From positions 152,900,201 through 152,964,200 of the forward strand of contig OY726557.1 of assembly GCA_963383645.1 (NCBI GenBank): a stretch of 64,000 bases of DNA, written 5' to 3'. Below the pieces are notes generated by a model. It had not been told where the DNA came from, did no database searches, and saw only the letters and a program-made list of their open reading frames with translations. Origin of the DNA: Muscardinus avellanarius. Taxonomy: Eukaryota > Chordata > Mammalia > Rodentia > Gliridae. Of this stretch, positions 1-11,332 are shown piece by piece (position 1 is the stretch's first letter; each line of letters begins with the position of its first letter). The position numbers and the translations under genes are program-made.

Positions 1-507
1 CTAATGGTGTGAGAGGGGTATTGAAGTTGTCCAGTATTATTGTATTAGGATTTATGTGTGACTTAATGTCACAAAGAGTTTGTTTTATGAAAGTAGCTGC
101 ACCTGTGTTTGGGGCATAAATGCTGACTATCATTATTTCCTCTTGCTGTAATGTTCCTTTTACCAGTAAAAAACCCTGACCTTCTTTGTTTTTTCTAATA
201 AGTTTTGGCTTGAAGTATAACTTGTCTGATATCATAGTTGCTACTCCTGCATGTCTTCAATTTCTATTGGCATGGATTTCCTTGTTCCAGCCCTTTACTT
301 TAGTGTATGACTATCTCTACTTGTAAGGTATGTTTATTGCAGGCAGAAGGTAGATAGATTCTTGTTTTTAATCCATTTTACCACCTAATGCCTTTTAATT
401 GGGGAGTTGAGGCCATTTATGTTCAGTGTGATTATTGAGAGATGGTTCTTAGTTCCTAACATATTGGGATTTAACTTCGGTTTGAGGTAGCATTTGTTCT
501 TCTTTGC

Positions 508-1278
508 TTAGTTGTTTGCTGGGTGAAAATTATTATTTATCTGGTTCTGGCATGTGTTACTTATTTTTTCTTTGCAGTTAATCTCTGAGTATTTTCTCTA
601 GCGCTGGTTTGGAAGACATAAATTGCTTCAGCTCCTGTTAGTTGTAGAAGATTTTTATTTTCTCATCCAATTTGAGAGATAGTTTTGCTGGGTAGAAAAT
701 TTTGGTTGCAAGTTTCTTTTTTCAGAGTTTGTAATATGTTACTCTCAGCCCTTCTGGCTTTTATGACTTGGTTTGGGAAGTCTGGAGTGATTCTAATTGG
801 TTTACCTCTGAATGTCACTTGGTCTTTGTTTTTGTTGCCTTTAAGATTCTCTCCTTGGCTTCTACATTGGTCAGTTTGATTATGTGGCATGGGGAACCTT
901 TTCTCTGATCTTGTCTAAAAGGGGTTCTGTAAGTTTCCTGTATCTGTGTATAGACCTCTTGTTCTATGTTTGGAAAATTTTTTGATATTACTTCTTTGAA
1001 AAAAATGTTGATTTCTTTGTTTTCACCTTCTATTCCCTCTTCTATGCCAATTATTCTTATGTTAGCTCTTTTAAAATGGGCCCATATTTTTTCAATGTCC
1101 AATTTATGCTGTTGAATTGTGTTATCTAAGTTATATACCCTGTGTTCATTTTTCTGCATAATTTCTACAGTTACATTCCTGATTTGACCTTTTGGAGATC
1201 TCTGCAAATTTTTGTTGTCAAGTTCTGCTATTGTGGAGTTGTGGAAGCTCATTGCTTCCTTGTTATTCTTACTTCTAA
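508..1278 (-). pseudogene. L1 ORF1 pseudogene
   Basis: This is a decayed copy of L1 ORF1, the trimeric RNA-binding protein of the L1 ribonucleoprotein. Two open segments (815-1252 and 663-890) in different frames align with residues of the intact ORF1 at 34123-35040. The first carries the RRM-like part (RIIGIEEG, ENFPNIEQEV, TYRTPFRQD). The second carries the C-terminal domain (TFRGKPIRITPDFPNQV). The start codon position near 1278 has mutated from ATG, and a frameshift near 830-890 separates RRM from CTD. No function is expected. Confidence 0.85.
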
Positions 1279-1630
1279 TGATTTCAGAAGCTTGTATCTG
1301 TTGTTTTTGGTAGATTTCCCTCAGTCTCTAGGTGTCAGCTGGTATATCCAAGGGCAAGTTGTGTTGTATTCAACAGTGAAGGTTGAATTAGGAGGGAAGT
1401 GATGTTGTAAATGCAGGAATAGGATAAAGGCACAGATAGGATGAAATAGAATGAGAGTATGAGTTTGATAAGGTAGTATATAGTAGAGATTAGAGATAGT
1501 GAATATTTAGTAATTTTTGATGGGGATTGAACAGTGTTGCTGAGCACTGGTCTGGATCTCTGAAAGGCATGGTTGTAGCCAGTGTTTTCTCAGGAGGAAA
1601 TGATGGCTTATAATTCCAATGGTCTTAAGC

Positions 1631-1880
1631 TGGTCCTTGGTTGTTTTCCTGTTTGTATTTAGAGTCAGGTGCAGTGAGGCAAGATGGTGCCACTGTGGTG
1701 CTGGTGGTTACAAGGCAGGCAGGTTTCTTTTCTGGTGTTTTTTGTGCAGCTCTGAATCTCTGGATTCAGAGATTGAGGCTGAGTTATCTGCAGCTACTTA
1801 CAGGTCCTTGAATGATCTGCAGCTACTTACAGGTCCTTGGTTGTTTTCCTGTTTTTCTCTGGAGTCAGGTGCATTGAGGT
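1631..1880 (-). repeat. 200-bp-period direct repeat in L1 5'UTR
   Basis: The block beginning ggtccttggttgttttcc occurs at 1632 and again at 1832. Both copies continue with a related segment (gagtcaggtgca, gatggtgc). A shorter duplication (atctgcagctacttacaggtccttg) lies between them at about 1788-1836. This looks like the remains of monomeric 5'UTR units. Confidence 0.6.
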
Positions 1881-1970
1881 AAGATGGTGCTTTTGTGGTC
1901 CTTTAGCCTGTGAGGTGGGTAAGTGTTTTTTTTTTTCTTTTCCCCCTGTTCTCTGGTCTGTTTTGTAGGA

Positions 1971-2170
1971 TTTTATTTTATTTTATTTTATTGGTGGTAC
2001 TGGGGTTCCTAGAAACCTTTCTACCTCCAGGATACAGTCCCAGACCTATTTTATATTTTTATTTGGAAACAGGGTCTCTTAAGCCAGTGAGGCTAGCTTT
2101 GAACCTGCGTGATCCTCCTGTCTCTGCCTCCCAAACATGGGGATTACAAGTGTGTGCCACCACGTCCGGC
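1971..2170 (-). mobile_element. B1-dID SINE, young form, inserted in L1 5'UTR
   Basis: A dimeric SINE lies on the minus strand. Its left arm is B1-like (the complement of cacgtccggc at the 5' end, with box-B-like sequence) and its right arm is ID-derived, followed by a (TTTTA)n-complement tail at 1971. The young-form signature cttaagagaccctg is present in sense. The target-site duplication ttgtagga is at 1963-1970 and 2171-2178. Confidence 0.9.
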
Positions 2171-2321
2171 TTGTAGGAATTTTTCCCCCTGTCACCTTTG
2201 TTCTTTTTAAAGTTGTGGTGTTTTCTCCTTTTGTAAGAGCTCTGTTTTTAAGGCAATGGAAATTGAGTGTCAGCAGTACTGATATGTGCTGCTTCCCTCA
2301 GTCACCATCTTCCCAGAAGTC

Positions 2322-2412
2322 CCCTATTTTATTTTTATTCTGAAACAGAGTCTCACTAGATTGATGAGAGTCTCACTACTTGCTGAAGCTGTCTTTTAAC
2401 TCAACCTCAAAA
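2322..2412 (-). mobile_element. Truncated B1-dID SINE fragment
   Basis: The middle of an old-form B1-dID (the complement of tgagaccctgtttc and its A-rich linker) is visible next to the L1 5' end. Both termini are missing. Confidence 0.55.
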
Positions 2413-2423
2413 GATGTTGAATT

Positions 2424-2652
2424 CATCTAGGCATGGTGGCACATTCCTGCAATCCCAGTACTTAGAAGGCCGATATAAGAGGATCACTAGTTTGAGGCCA
2501 GTCTCAGGAACTTAATGAGAACCTGTTTCAAATATATATATATATATATATATATACAAAAAACCCCAAAACATAAGAAGGGCTTGGGATGTATTTTGAA
2601 GGTAGAATGCTCCTAGTTCAATACCCAGCACCCTCTAAAAAAAAAAAAAGGC
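2424..2652 (+). mobile_element. Old B1-dID SINE with internal (TA)n
   Basis: The left arm starts near taggcatggtggcaca and has the cctgcaatcccagta block. The linker has expanded into (TA)n at 2532-2556. A diverged ID right arm (gggatgtatt, agttcaatacccagca) and an A-tail follow. Confidence 0.8.
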
Positions 2653-2734
2653 AAATAAAAAAGCAAAGTTTACTCCAAACTCTCAGTACCTTTTATAAAA
2701 TGAAATTATTGGAAACAAAGACTTTTTAGATTAT

Positions 2735-3298
2735 CAAGTTAATATGAAGTAATTAGAATGTACTGCAATCCAATGTGGCTGGTGTCCTTATAAACAAAGA
2801 AAATGTGAACACAAAGACACACAATTATGGGAAGATGTTATCTTAAGATAAAAAGCCAGCATGGTGATTCACATTTGTAATCACAGTATTAGGAGGCTGA
2901 GACCAGAGGATCATATATTTGGGGCCAGCCTGCGGCCTTCCACAACTTAGTGATTCCTTGTTTCCAAATAAAAAATAAAATTGGTCTGGGGGTATAGCTC
3001 AGAGGTAGAATGTCCTTGTGTTTAGTGTCCAGTACCAAAATAAAACAAAATAAAATAAAATAAGATAAAAACAAAAATTGGGTAATACATCCACAAGCAA
3101 AAGAATGACAAATATAGCCAGAATTTTACCAGAAGCTGGGACAAGGGTGAAGAACAAATTTTTACTCAGTCCTAAAAACCAACCCTGTTGACTGACACCT
3201 TGCTCTTTAACTTTTCAAAACCAAAACAATGAATTTCTGTTTAAATCACCCAGTTGTAGTACTTTGCTTTTGCAGACCAAGCAAATGAACATTCAGGA
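2735..3298 (+). mobile_element. MaLR (MLT1-like) LTR, split by a SINE
   Basis: The segment 2755-2853 (tggtgtccttataa, gaacacaaagacacaca) and 3071-3298 (cagaagctggga, atttctgtttaaatcacccagt, gtactttg) match the order and wording of MLT1-type LTRs in sense. The SINE at 2854-3060 interrupts it. Confidence 0.65.
2854..3060 (+). mobile_element. B1-dID SINE inserted in a MaLR LTR
   Basis: Both arms are present: cagcatggtgattcaca for B1 and ggtctgggggtatagctcagaggtagaa for ID with a clear box A. The tail is (AAAAT)n. The duplication taagataaaa is at 2844-2853 and 3061-3070. Confidence 0.85.
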
Positions 3299-3485
3299 GT
3301 TTTTTGTTTATTTTTGCAGTTCTGGATTGAACCAAGGGCCTCACGCAAACACTTTACTACTGAACTCGAACTCTATCTGGTTTTCAGAACAAAGTCTTGC
3401 TAAATTTCCCAGACTGGCCTGAAACTTGCAATCTTCCTAACGCAGTCTCCCAAATATCTGGGATTACATGTGCCACTGTGCCCAG
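3299..3485 (-). mobile_element. Old, diverged B1-dID SINE
   Basis: The complement of the ID arm (tctggattgaaccaagggcc) precedes a B1-like arm (ctgggattacatgtgcc). Divergence is high and no clean target-site duplication is seen. Confidence 0.7.
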
Positions 3486-3547
3486 TATAGGGTTTTTATG
3501 AAAGATAATCTTTGCATATAGGGTTTTTATGAAAGATAATCTTTGCA
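3486..3547. repeat. 31-bp perfect tandem duplication
   Basis: The unit tatagggtttttatgaaaga... occupies 3486-3516 and is repeated without change at 3517-3547. Confidence 0.95.
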
Positions 3548-3690
3548 TGCCACAGTTTTCTCAGACATAGATGACAGTAAAACTAATCTGTACCTTCTAA
3601 GTTTTGTGAAGACTAAGTGAGTTAATAAATACAAAGTGCTTAGTTGTGTGCTTGCCACTCAGGTTCAACACAGATGTTATTGGTTGTTTG
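3548..3690 (-). repeat. MIR remnant
   Basis: The order ttttctcagacatagatga, gtgaagactaagtgagttaataaa, aagtgcttag is that of a reverse-oriented MIR core. Confidence 0.55.
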
Positions 3691-4048
3691 TTTGACTCAA
3701 CAATCATTCCTTTTCTTTTGCTAAGTATTAAATAGTAGGCTATTCATAGGTTATAGTTTCTGCTTACTACAGGTCAGTAGTTCCCTACTGATAAAAGAGA
3801 ATAAAAAACTGATATTTTGGCTTAGCCCAGTAGAAGTCACAGATTATAAGAAAAAAGGAGAGACTATGTTTAGGTGGCTAGTTTCAGAAGGCTAATGTTT
3901 TTCATTTTTTCCCCAGAGTCACTTATGTAGTATGAGCCAAAGGATAAAGTATTTTACATACCTCTATACCATCCTCTATGATCTTAATTCTCTATGACCA
4001 TGGCTTTTGGATTAATATATTGCTCTACATAAAGCTTCATAAATCTAG

Positions 4049-4262
4049 TTTTTTTTTTTTTTTTTGGTGGTATTGGGGTTCCTGGAAGCCCTTCTACCTC
4101 CGGGATACACTCCCACGGGCTATACTCCTAGACCTATTTTTTTACCTTTTTATGTGGAAACAGGGTCTTTTAAGCCAGCAAGGCTGGCTCCAAACCAGCA
4201 CGATCCTCCTGTCTCCGCCTCCCAAGCGCGGGGATTACAAGCGTGCGCCACCACACCTGGCT
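4049..4262 (-). mobile_element. B1-dID SINE, young form
   Basis: This is a complete young copy with a poly-T (A-tail) at 4049-4065 and a B1 5' end at 4262. The duplication aaatctag is at 4041-4048 and 4263-4270. The right arm has a small internal duplication (tacactccca / tatactccta). Confidence 0.92.
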
Positions 4263-4611
4263 AAATCTAGTTTTTAAATGAAAATGCTACATTATTGTAC
4301 ATTAGCTATTTCTGAATCCGAAATCAGTTTATCTTTTAATTAAAAATCAGTTTGTCTTATTAACAGGAAGTCAAGCAAGCCTTGGGGAATGAGATGCTAC
4401 TTGAGTTCATTGTGGTAGGAAATGATTAGTGGTCACTATTGTTCTTGGCCAGAATTGGGGGAAGATAAGCCATTCTAAGGGATTAGAAGCTGAGTAGGCT
4501 ATAGGGTTGAAGGAAAAGAGAAAAAAATATGTGATATAGTCTCTGTCACTTACAAGTTCTGGTATCTGTGAAAGTTATTTAATATTGTTTAGCCTCTCTA
4601 AGTCTACCATA

Positions 4612-5028
4612 ATAAATTACAACAAACTAGTAAAATAGTACAGATTTGTTATCTCATAGTTTTAAATGCTGGAAGTCCCAAATCTAGGTGCTGGCCAGGC
4701 CACATTCTTTCTGAGGGCTTTAGAGGAGGATCTTTGTTGCTCTTTCCTAGCTTCTGGGTCTTGCTCAGTAGACACATCATTCATTCCAGTATCTGACACC
4801 TTGTTTTCACACCATGTTCTCCTTCTCTGTATCTCTATCCACTCTATCCAGATTTCTATCTTCTAAAGATACCAGTCATGATATTAGAACCTGCCTTAAT
4901 CATGAATATGGCTCATATTACCTTGGTTATTTCTGCAAAGATCCTATTACCAGATAAGGTCACATTGTCAGGTTTTCGGTAGAGATGAATGTTTGGGGGC
5001 CACTCTTCAATCCAGTATACCCAATCCT
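4612..5028 (-). mobile_element. MaLR (MLT1-like) LTR, reverse orientation
   Basis: Ordered matches to a reversed MLT1-type LTR are aaattacaacaaacta, ttatctcatagtttt, ctttctgagggcttta, gataaggtcacatt and tttgggggccactctt. Divergence is high. Confidence 0.6.
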
Positions 5029-5188
5029 GTAATTGAGTGCCTGTAATCCTAGGACTTGGGAGACTTGGGTTGGAGTTTCAAGGCCAGCTTTAGCAACTAG
5101 GCAAGGCCCTTAGTGACTTAGCAAGACCCTATTTCAAAATAAAAAGGTAGAATAGAAATACAAAATCCCTGGGTTCATTCCCCAGTTT
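5022..5188 (+). mobile_element. Old B1-dID SINE
   Basis: B1 arm (gtgcctgtaatcctaggact), the two-block middle (cttagtgacttagcaagaccct), and a short ID arm ending in ccctgggttcattccccag. It runs into the compound microsatellite. Confidence 0.75.
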
Positions 5189-5189
5189 C

Positions 5190-5210
5190 TGTCTGTCTGT
5201 CTGATTCTCT

Positions 5211-5298
<88 letters not shown>
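5190..5298. repeat. Compound (CTGT)n (CT)n (CA)n microsatellite
   Basis: (CTGT) units at 5190-5202 lead to (CT)n at 5214-5266 and an abrupt switch to (CA)n at 5267-5298. It grew from the 3' end of the adjacent SINE. Confidence 0.95.
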
Positions 5299-5300
<2 letters not shown>

Positions 5301-5981
5301 GTAAAGAATTCTAATGAACATTTTTACTTTACTTCCATCACCTATAAAGTGGAGAAGATAATTGTTTCAACCCTAAAAGTTGTCAGAAAATGTTTGATAT
5401 TTGTCATTCTTTGACTTTCCATTTTATTTCCTTACAATGACTGGATTTCATTTGGAGAAATCTTTGCTTTCTCAAAAATTGAGTTTAGTAGCTTGGTGAT
5501 TAAGGGACTGCCCTTCCTTAGATAATGGGTATGTGACCCATGAATGCCAATGGATAGGATTCTTGGAAGTCTAGCCTTGATCAGAGGAATAAAACAGACT
5601 AAAAATTGATGAAACCTATGTTGTGATAGTTCATGACACAAATACTAGAAATGGGCCATATTTGTTTAATCCTAACCCTGTCAACTGTGTGACTTTGGTA
5701 ATTATTTAGCCTCAATTGCCTCAGTTAATGATGACATCTACCTTATTCTCTGTGCCTCTGCCTGTGCCTGTATTTGCCATTAGGTATGGGTTGGTGAATA
5801 AAATCTGCCAACCTGGAGCTTTCAAGCTTGGAGAGAGGTGGACACCAAATGGAGAAAAATGCATACTTATAATAAATTGTTGTATGTCATATGTATTATA
5901 CATAATGCTTAAAATGGGACCTGGAACATTGTTGGAACATTATAATTATGAACATTTGCTTATTTATTTTAATAGTAGGTT

Positions 5982-6557
5982 TACCAAGTCTAATTTTCAG
6001 GTCTTTGATCCATCTCAAGTTGACTCTTATGATTTTTCTAGGTCTGTTAAAAATGACATTGGTCCTTTGATAAGAATTACATTGACTTTGTAGATCACTT
6101 TTGGTAGAATGGCAATTTTGATAATATTTATTCTGCATATCCAAGAGCAAGGGAGATCTTCCCATGTTCTAAGATCTTCTTCAGTTTATTTTAGTGTTTT
6201 ATAGTTTACATTATAGAGTTCTTTTACCTCCTTAGTTAAGTTTATTACTAAGTATTCTATTGTTTGTTTTTGAGGTTATTTATTTATTTTTTTGGGTGGT
6301 ACTGGGGTTTCTGGAAACCCTTCTACCTCCGGGCTACACTCCCAGACCTATTTTATATTTTTTATTTGGAAACAGGGTCTCTTAAGCCAGCGAGGCTATC
6401 TTTGAACCTGCACGATCCTCCTGTCTCTGCCTCCCAAGCATGGGGATTACAAGCGTGTGCCACCACGCCTGGCTGTTTTTGAGGTTAGTAATAAAATGTT
6501 TTCTGGATTTCCTTTTCAATGGGTTTATGGTTGGCATATGAAAAAGCTACTGATTTT
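5982..6557 (-). mobile_element. L1 ORF2 fragment (reverse transcriptase region), interrupted
   Basis: The plus-strand text of 5982-6040 matches 31215-31250 of the full-length L1 and 6040-6286 matches 31600-31840, so about 350 bp are missing between them. The match resumes after the SINE (6488-6557, like 31850-31920). Confidence 0.8.
6279..6473 (-). mobile_element. B1-dID SINE, young form, inserted in L1
   Basis: Complete copy. The duplication tgtttttgaggtta is at 6265-6278 and 6474-6487, and the L1 text continues on both sides. Confidence 0.95.
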
Positions 6558-7339
6558 TTATTTTTATTATTTTAATTTTTATTGGTGCAGTGTAGTAATA
6601 CATCTCAATGGAATAAAAGATGGTGGACACGTACATGTACACATCACCCAATTAACCCATACCCAATCCCTACCTCATTCCCTCCCCATCCCTCCTTCCC
6701 ATGCTTGGCTTAGTGATTGACTTTGATATGTTTGTTTAAGTACATCATGTGCTTTAGAAAGTTTCCCTCTTACCCCCTCCCATCTCCTCAGTTAGGTCGC
6801 CTTATTTGCTCCTCTATAGAATCTCCTTCTTCATCTAGAGTTCTTCCTGTTACCCATTTCTCCCTAGCTTTCACATATAAGGGAAAACATCTGATTTCTT
6901 ATTTTTTGTGACTGACTAATCTCACTTAATATAATGTCCTCCAGTTCCATCCACATAATTGTGTTTTTCTTTATGGCTGAGTAAAATTCCATTGTATACA
7001 TATCCCACAGTTTTGTAATCCATTCATATGTTTATGGACATTTTGGCTGGTTTTGTAGTTTGCCAATGGTGAATTGTGCAGCTATGGACATAGATACACA
7101 TGCATTAGTTTGGTAGTTTTGTTTCCTTTCTTTTGGGTAGATACCCAGAAGTGGTATTGCTGTATCAAATGGTAAGTTCATTCTCATTCTTCTGAGGATC
7201 CTCTATACTGTTTTCAAAAGTGGGCACTAATTTGCAGTCCCACCAACAATGTATTAGATTTCCCACTTCTCCACATCCCTGCCAGTATTTGTTGTTGTTT
7301 GTGTTTTGAATCATTATAATTTTAGTTGGAGCTAGTGAA
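6558..7339 (-). mobile_element. L1 3' end (3'UTR and ORF2 C-terminus), 5'-truncated
   Basis: The text from ttttattggtgcagtgtagt through the ORF2 C-terminal region (ccacttctccacatccctgccag) matches 29990-30780 of the full-length L1. It lies next to an L1 fragment from further upstream in the element, so two insertions are stacked here. Confidence 0.85.
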
Positions 7340-7353
7340 AAAGATAAAATTTT

Positions 7354-7539
7354 GGCCTGGCGTGGTTGTGTTCGCTTGTAATCCCCGCGCTTTGGGAGGT
7401 GGAGACAGGAGGATCGCACAGGTTCGAAGCCAGCCTCTCTGGCTTAAGAGACCCTGTTTCAAAATAAAAATATTAAAAAAATAGGTGTCTGGGAGTGTAG
7501 CCTGGATGTAGAGGGGTTTCCAGGAACCCCAGTACCACA
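7354..7539 (+). mobile_element. B1-dID SINE, young form
   Basis: Complete copy with a perfect 16-bp duplication (aaaaagataaaatttt) at 7338-7353 and 7540-7555. Box A-like and box B-like (ggttcgaagccagc) sequences are in the left arm. Confidence 0.95.
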
Positions 7540-7555
7540 AAAAAGATAAAATTTT

Positions 7556-8969
7556 GCTTTGTTCTTTATGAATGTACATGTCAGGGACTAATGCCAATCT
7601 CATAGACGATGATGAAGAATAAAATTTCCTGCCACTGTACCATAGGTAATAAAAGAAGATGATGAGACAGTAAATGAGGGCAAGAATCTAGATCATGGCA
7701 GATGGATGATGTACATATGGTCCTTGGATTTTGGCACACTCAGCACTTGCATGGGTTCAGGGCTCTTGGAAGATGGGCTTTCTCAACAGTACAGACTTCA
7801 GAGAAATAGGATAAAGGAAGGAATTCAAAAAAGGGGAATGATTATGTAAGACATGTATATGATTGTGTGAGTGTCTGCCAGTTTGTCTGCAATAGCTTCA
7901 TTTAGAGAGGTCAGAGAGGCAGAGTAGGAACTGAAGCTTGGGACCAGATTGTAACAGACTGTAAGAATCTAAAGGGTTCTGTATTTCCAAGGATTGCTAG
8001 AGAGAGTCACTCTATAAATTCTTAAAAGCAGATTCTAGCCTAAAATCAGATTATTTTAATCCCCTTATTAAATAGAAAATGGGACCATGGGGATCCATAC
8101 TATTGCTATAATCATATAGTTAAATAGCTGGTGACAGGACTGGATGCAACTATAGTTCTTGAGATATAATAATGAGGTAATTCATAGTAGTTATTATTTT
8201 CAGAAACATGACTTTTCTAAGATAAATGCCTTGAGTCCATGTAGTTCAAAATTTCAAATTAAAAAATCTATAGAGGTTCTTGAAAATGAAGATTTTTTTC
8301 ATTTCTACTGTATTTTACTTTAGGTTTCAAGATCGACTACTTGTCTCACTTGAGGAAGGAAGCACCCAAACTTGCAATGATATTGTGTGGAGAAAACTTT
8401 AGGCTATGTTGAGATTCTTTTAAAGAGAATTGCACAGGTTTTCCCCAACCTCAATCTTCCACAGCCTGGTAGGCTGCCTAGCAAGCAGCGATGGAGGCTA
8501 AGGATGAGGAAAGTATGAATAGAAGATGAGTGTAATGGGCCTGCAGACCTCCATAGGCTACTGGCAACCTGTCCATATAAATCATTAAACAAGAGACTAC
8601 TTTGACAAGTTTTACCACTTGTCACATTCTAGCACCAAACCTAAATCCAAATGAGAAAAAAATTTCTCCCCAATCAGAATGCAGAATTAAACAATCAGAA
8701 AATATGCCAGTATTTCTGAAAAAAAAAAAAAAAAAAAGAACAGTCAGATAATAAGAAATGTCACATACACAGCAACACCAATTTCCTGTCTGTCCCAATA
8801 GAGTATAACCTTTAGAGCAGATATGTGTCTCTATTGTTCACCATTATATTTCCCAGGCTGTAAGCACAAGTTAGGCAGAAACAAGAAGGTGCTGAGTCCA
8901 TCAACAAGTGAAAGGGGCCACCACTTTCTCTAAGTCACTTTTTTCATGTTTTGTTTCATTTAAAGCATC
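7556..8969. other. No gene seen; old single-copy-like sequence
   Basis: It holds a probable plus-strand MIR remnant at about 8055-8150 and an (A)19 run at 8719-8737. No exon-like open frame stands out. Confidence 0.5.
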
Positions 8970-9075
8970 CCCATCCACCAAGTACTGTGTGAATGTATGC
9001 CATTGTCAATATGATCCACATTATGATGTGAAAGTATAGTGTACCAGTAAAAAGAAGATTAAAAAAATCCCCATT
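8970..9075 (+). mobile_element. Short L1 3' end
   Basis: The order tgtgaatgtatgcc, tgatccacatta, gatgtgaaagtatagtg, taccagtaaaa resembles the end of the rodent L1 3'UTR. A (G)9 run at 9081-9089 lies just beyond. Confidence 0.5.
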
Positions 9076-11281
9076 TATACTGGGGGGGGGGAGTTGTTCT
9101 ACTTTTACAGTTAGTTTACCTGGAAAAAAAATTCAAACACTTTAGAATTTACTGTTATATTGTGGGGCTTCTTATACAAATTCTAAGAAACACTGACAAA
9201 TTTTGGAGAAACTTCACATGTCGACTTGAATGCCTCAAGGTTCTCTTTCTTAGAAGGGATTAGCTATACTTGGGGAATCTGGGAAAAATCTCCATTACAA
9301 ATGAACCTCTCTTGGCCCAAGGAGAAATCAATAGGAATTCTTAAAAAATTTAGCTGTCACACCTGTAGCAGATAAGACATATAGACATTGAACTGTTTTC
9401 TTAACATGTCTTAAAGAGGGCAGGAAATATCCCAGATTGATTAGATCAGTAATCATATTTAAAATTATACAGAGAGTAAACATTTGGTTTCAAGACAAAA
9501 TTTTCAGCTTTTAAGTAAGAAATAAGAAACAGAGGCATGGGCTAAGGCAAATCAGAGCTTTCAGTGTCTGAGGAACAGCATGCATTTGGGTCACTTAGTA
9601 CCTGTAAAATACTCTTATATTTTTGTCATGATTTCTGACTTTTAGGGGGATCTGATTCTCTTCAATTGTTCTCTGATTTCATCACAGTCTCTATTAAAGT
9701 CCTTTATGACCTATTATTTAAATTAGTAATTTGAAAATGAGACTTAGATTCACCCAGTATCTACAAAGCATCAACAAGGTGCCAGGCATCTGCTTTGAAC
9801 TGGAGATGAAAGGATGAATAAGACTGATATGGTCCTTGCCCTCCCAAAATTTATAATTTAGTAAGAATATGATACATGAGTTCCTAGGTTTTCACCATGG
9901 TCTCTGATGCTGGGAGTCCAGTACAGGATTAGACTGGAGGTACATATTAAGGCGTGATCAATATGTAGATGAAAAAGTCAGGGATAGAGGACGCCACCCA
10001 CAGGAAGTGTGTAAAGGTAAAAGATAACTGAGCACAGAATGAAATCCCCAGAGACTCTAATGCTGAAACAATGGCCAGAAAAAGAAGTTCCTGCATAGGA
10101 AACTGAAAAATAGCAGGCGGAGATGCTGGTGGGTTTCCCATAGAGGTATGTTGTCAAGGGACTGTAAGGTTTGAGGAGGAAGGTTGATGAGGTACAGACC
10201 AAAACATATTTACAGAAGTTATCTGTCAGGGGAATATTGGGATCAGTGGAATGGATTGAAGTGGAAGGCCACTAGAAACGGAAAAATTCAGGAGGGTACT
10301 GCAACTGCAGTTTAATAGGGAATGGCTGTTTAATGGTGAAACTTTAACTATTGGGCCCCTTATCTCTTTTAACTATTAAAAAAAAAAAAAAAGAAGAAGA
10401 AGGCCTCCAGACTATTAAAAGGAAATGGGCAGCCACTTTGTCCCAAAGAATGTAATGAGAATATTTCCTCTTTTCCAGGAAACATTTGAATTTAAAATCT
10501 TCCTATATTTCTTCTCATTCAGGAAACATTTGAAGATAAAGTCTTCCCTGCTCTCAAAGAAAAGGCAAGCAACTTTTCTGGTTTCCAGTGATTCTAGCTT
10601 TGGTTTTCACGGGCCACTGAGATCTAGTTAAAGAAAAAGAGGAAACTAGGACTTTTGAGAGGATGAGGTAACAAAAAGTGTAGGGCAGAGAGTGAGTTGG
10701 GTGAATGAGCCTAGAGGACCCCAGGCTGGGGCCATAGTTTACATACCCACGGATCTCAGGGAGCCACATCACAACCAGTAATATTGCTCCTTAGTTAGCA
10801 CTCTGCCATTTTTGCAGGCTTTTGAAGAGGCCTTCCTCATAGGTTGCAGCAGCATGCTAGCCTGTCCAGGCCTGTGCTGTTTTGCCCGTCTTCTGCAACA
10901 ACCCCTTCCTTTCATGCTCCAGGAAACCCATAAACAGAAAGAGGTTGGCTGCTCACCTATGTGAATATGGCAGAGACGCTTCTTATCTTGTATTTAAGCA
11001 AGGGTGGGACAGAGGCCGAACACAGTAAATTGAAGACACCGGAGCTTGGACATTATTCAGTGACACCCCATGAACAGTGTGACTAAGCATGAAGGAAAGC
11101 AATGGCTGTCTAGGAGCTTGTGGGGGAATGGAAAGGCAGGTATGGGTTAGGAATGTTAGGAAGGAAGGACAGAGCAAGAGAGCCAGTAAGATGGGAGATA
11201 AGGCTCTCTAAAACACCCAAATTTCAATCCTTTGTGATTAGAAAAATACGTAAGAAAAATCATACCTGAAAATATTCTCTC

Positions 11282-11285
<4 letters not shown>
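9076..11285. other. No gene seen; old sequence with an L2 remnant
   Basis: A reversed L2 3' end is visible at about 9750-9870 (gtgccaggcatctg, gagatgaaaggatgaataag, ccttgccctc). An A-rich run is at 10378-10401. Nothing else is recognisable. Confidence 0.5.
10476..10563. repeat. 44-bp diverged tandem duplication
   Basis: ccaggaaacatttgaa at 10475 recurs as tcaggaaacatttgaa at 10519, each followed by a related taaa(a/g)tcttcc segment. Confidence 0.6.

Positions 11286-11330
<45 letters not shown>
11286..11330. repeat. (TG)n microsatellite
   Basis: About 22 uninterrupted TG units. Confidence 0.98.

Positions 11331-11332
<2 letters not shown>

Larger units (their letters stand above)
1..2322 (-). 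mobile_element. L1 retrotransposon, 5' half (runs off the window start)
   Basis: Read on the minus strand, this is a 5'UTR (about 1279-2322), an ORF1 remnant (508-1278) and the first part of ORF2, the endonuclease (1 to about 465). It aligns by eye with the complete copy at 29962-36143 over the first 1.3 kb; position 1 matches about 33625 there. The 5' end near 2322 keeps a degenerate AAGATGGT box (2304-2311). The copy is older than the second one: ORF1 is broken and a SINE sits in its 5'UTR. Confidence 0.9.

Noticed and set aside
1..1280. Segmental duplication with 33620-35040
   Set aside because: The similarity is that of two independent L1 copies; it ends at the L1 boundaries and the leaders differ.
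5716..6093. 125-codon plus-strand frame
   Set aside because: Its second half is antisense L1 ORF2 and the first half has no family resemblance.
6264..6482. Recurring small protein family (frames reading ETGSLKPARL..ASQAWGLQACATTPG)
   Set aside because: The same peptide appears wherever a B1-dID SINE is translated antisense; it is not a gene family.
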